A stretch of DNA of 64,000 bases, taken from the NCBI RefSeq assembly GCF_047824785.1, contig NZ_CP181167.1, positions 248,001 through 312,000 on the forward strand, in the 5' to 3' direction. The notes beneath the pieces were generated by a model that searched no databases, had not been told where the DNA came from, and saw nothing but the letters and a program-made list of their open reading frames with translations. Positions 62,586 to 64,000 of the stretch are shown here, piece by piece. Origin of the DNA: Nitrobacter sp039808345. Its GTDB lineage: Bacteria > Pseudomonadota > Alphaproteobacteria > Rhizobiales > Xanthobacteraceae. The position numbers were made by a program, and so were the translations under genes. The first letter of the stretch is position 1. Every line of letters starts with the position of its first letter.

Positions 62586-63197
62586 GTTCAAAAAAAGTCC
62601 GCACATGCACTGGAACAGGACCGTCCCGACATTCTGAGGCGTCGGCAGGCCTGGTTCGAGGGCCAGCTTGATCTCGACCCGGCAAAGCTCGTCTTCATTG
62701 ATGAGACCGGCCTCTCCACGAAGATAACGCGCCTGCGCGGACGAGCGCCGCTCGGTGAGCGTTGCCGGGCGGGCGTGCCCCATGGGCACAGGAAAACCAC
62801 CACCTTCACCGGCGCACTGCGGCTGACCGGCATCACCGCACCCTTCGTCTACGACGGCGCCATGAATGGCAACGTGTTCCTGGCCTATGTCGAGCAGGTG
62901 CTGGTCCCCACGCTCCAACCCGGCGATGTCGTCGTGATGGACAACCTGCCTGCCCATAAGACCGCCGGCGTCCGCTACGCGATCGAGGCCGCGGGCGCGA
63001 GACTGATGTTCTTGCCGCCTTACAGCCCCGACTTCAATCCAATCGAAAACGCCTTCTCAAAGCTCAAGGCACTGCTGCGCGCAAAAGCCGAGCGGACGAT
63101 CACCGCACTCTGGGACACCGTCGGATCGGTCCTCGACCTCTTCACGCCACCCGAATGTGCAAACTACTTCAAGGCAGCCGGATATGAACCAGATTAA
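62580..63197 (+). pseudogene. IS630-family transposase, N-terminal part missing
   Basis: The remaining 200 or so residues carry the DDE core: KLVFIDETGLSTKITRLRGR with the first Asp, PGDVVVMDNLPAHKTAGVRY with the second, and PPYSPDFNPIENAFSKLKAL with the last. The N-terminal HTH region is replaced by the PPK2 fragment, so the element was truncated at its left end. A start at ATG 62580 would give a catalytic part without its DNA-binding part. Confidence 0.8.
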
Positions 63198-63873
63198 ACA
63201 GGACATGCTCTAACTGGTCAGAATTCACCAATCGGTGAACAAGAATGCACTGGCTTCTCGCCGGTTCAGCGAAACTGCTGCGATCAATTACACGCCATCC
63301 CCGGCGGACTTCATCGCCGCTACGCCCGTGTAAGTTTTGGTACACACAGGCGCTACATCCAGCCGGCAGCGAAAACCGAGAGGCCTAAAATGGTTTCAGA
63401 TTTCGAAGTCGATGCGGCGGGAGGCTCAAAGGTATACGTCGCCGCGGCGGTTGACTAAAAACCGCTAACCATTCCGCGAGGGGCCAAGTTGGGCCATGCC
63501 CTACTGATGTGGCCCATAGGCCGCTCCCGGAATGTGTTCGTATATGAGCCGCTATGCTAGAGCCCGAACATTGCAGCAGCGTTCACTGCGGCGAACTTTG
63601 CAGGTGGAGTCATCGTATCTCCTCTGCCTCACACCAACGAAACTGTTGGATTATTTTAAAGTGTGGAGTCCGGTCCAATCCGTCAAGGCGTTCGTTGGCA
63701 GCAAGGAACGAAGGTTCCCAAAGTGAGCAATTTTAAACATGAGCTACTGAAATGGCGCCTTCCCCTGATCTTGAAGAAGCGGGCCTTTATATCGCGGCTG
63801 CCCAATCGGCCTTCCATGTAGAAATTGCAACGTCTCGCGCTGCCCCAGTATCGTAATACTCGCCGTCCGACCC
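63198..63873. other. 676-base stretch without a recognisable gene
   Basis: Short frames on both strands show no family signature or ribosome site. The stretch lies between two broken transposase genes and is probably decayed mobile DNA. Confidence 0.45.
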
Positions 63874-64000
63874 ATGATCCGTCGGTCGCCCTCACGAATA
63901 GGCCGAATATCGCTTGTCCTGCCGAGTGACCTGACGGGTGAGGAGTGGTCGGCGGTTGAGCCCGCGGCGGACAGACCTGCGAGAGGTGTTGAACGCGATC
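63874..64000 (+). pseudogene. IS5-family transposase start, with internal deletion, cut by the window edge
   Basis: From ATG at 63874 the frame gives SLVLPSDLTGEEWSAVEP, the N-terminal block of IS5-type transposases. Immediately after, the expected continuation RRTDLREVLNAI appears in another frame (from about 63965), so a short deletion has shifted the frame and removed the Pro-rich link. The remainder is outside the window. Confidence 0.6.

Noticed and set aside
1..64000. CRISPR array
   Set aside because: No regularly spaced short direct repeats were seen anywhere in the window.

Overview
The window looks like an accessory region (genomic island or plasmid segment) of a high-GC alphaproteobacterium of the Hyphomicrobiales (Rhizobiales). 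The basis is the set of phage and DUF families (DUF6362, DUF7220, GTA-type holin), dense overlapping operons, FNR/FixK-type boxes, and IS3, IS21, IS630 and IS5 insertion sequences. No rRNA, tRNA or CRISPR array was recognised. The species cannot be fixed from the sequence.

1-13.3 kb is the head and lysis half of an HK97-like prophage on the + strand. It runs from a DUF3987 protein cut by the window edge, through DUF6362, DUF2945 and DUF488 proteins, an HNH nuclease, a ParB-DNA methylase fusion and a small membrane protein, to small and large terminase, portal, ClpP-like head protease, major capsid, two connector proteins, endolysin and holin. No tail gene is present.

13.4-26.4 kb is a complete type 1 BREX phage-defence operon on the - strand, in the order ribbon-helix-helix regulator, brxA, brxB, brxC, pglX, pglZ, brxL, followed by a broken GIY-YIG nuclease gene. 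26.5-30.8 kb is a decayed strip with a small HTH gene, tiny ORFs, a zinc-ribbon protein, the 3' part of a large serine recombinase and a broken phage spanin-like gene.

30.8-39.5 kb is a six-gene type I restriction-modification operon on the - strand: single-TRD specificity protein, hsdM, rhuM, a chimeric hsdS-DUF3800, hsdR and a YgjP-like metallopeptidase. Every junction overlaps by 4 or 8 bases. It has a clear promoter and two matching operator-like sites. 39.8-41.9 kb is a compact - strand operon with agmatine deiminase, an unrecognised protein and a small Cys-containing protein.

42-48.1 kb is a scrapyard: two 3' ends of related helicase-nuclease genes, an integrase fragment, an exported-protein gene split by an intact IS3 element, and an IS21 element. 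48.1-50 kb holds a small conserved ORF and a resolvase-type recombinase.

50-62 kb is a stress and respiration-type region. It has a DUF2892, two-part YeeE/YedE transporter, persulfide dioxygenase-like hydrolase and SulP operon for reduced sulfur, plus DUF302, DksA/TraR, an MFP-permease-ATPase ABC exporter, a cytochrome c and Hsp20. Three FNR/FixK-like boxes lie in it, each with a plausible -10 at class II spacing, suggesting low-oxygen control. 62.1-64 kb ends in transposase debris that has cut off a polyphosphate kinase 2 gene.
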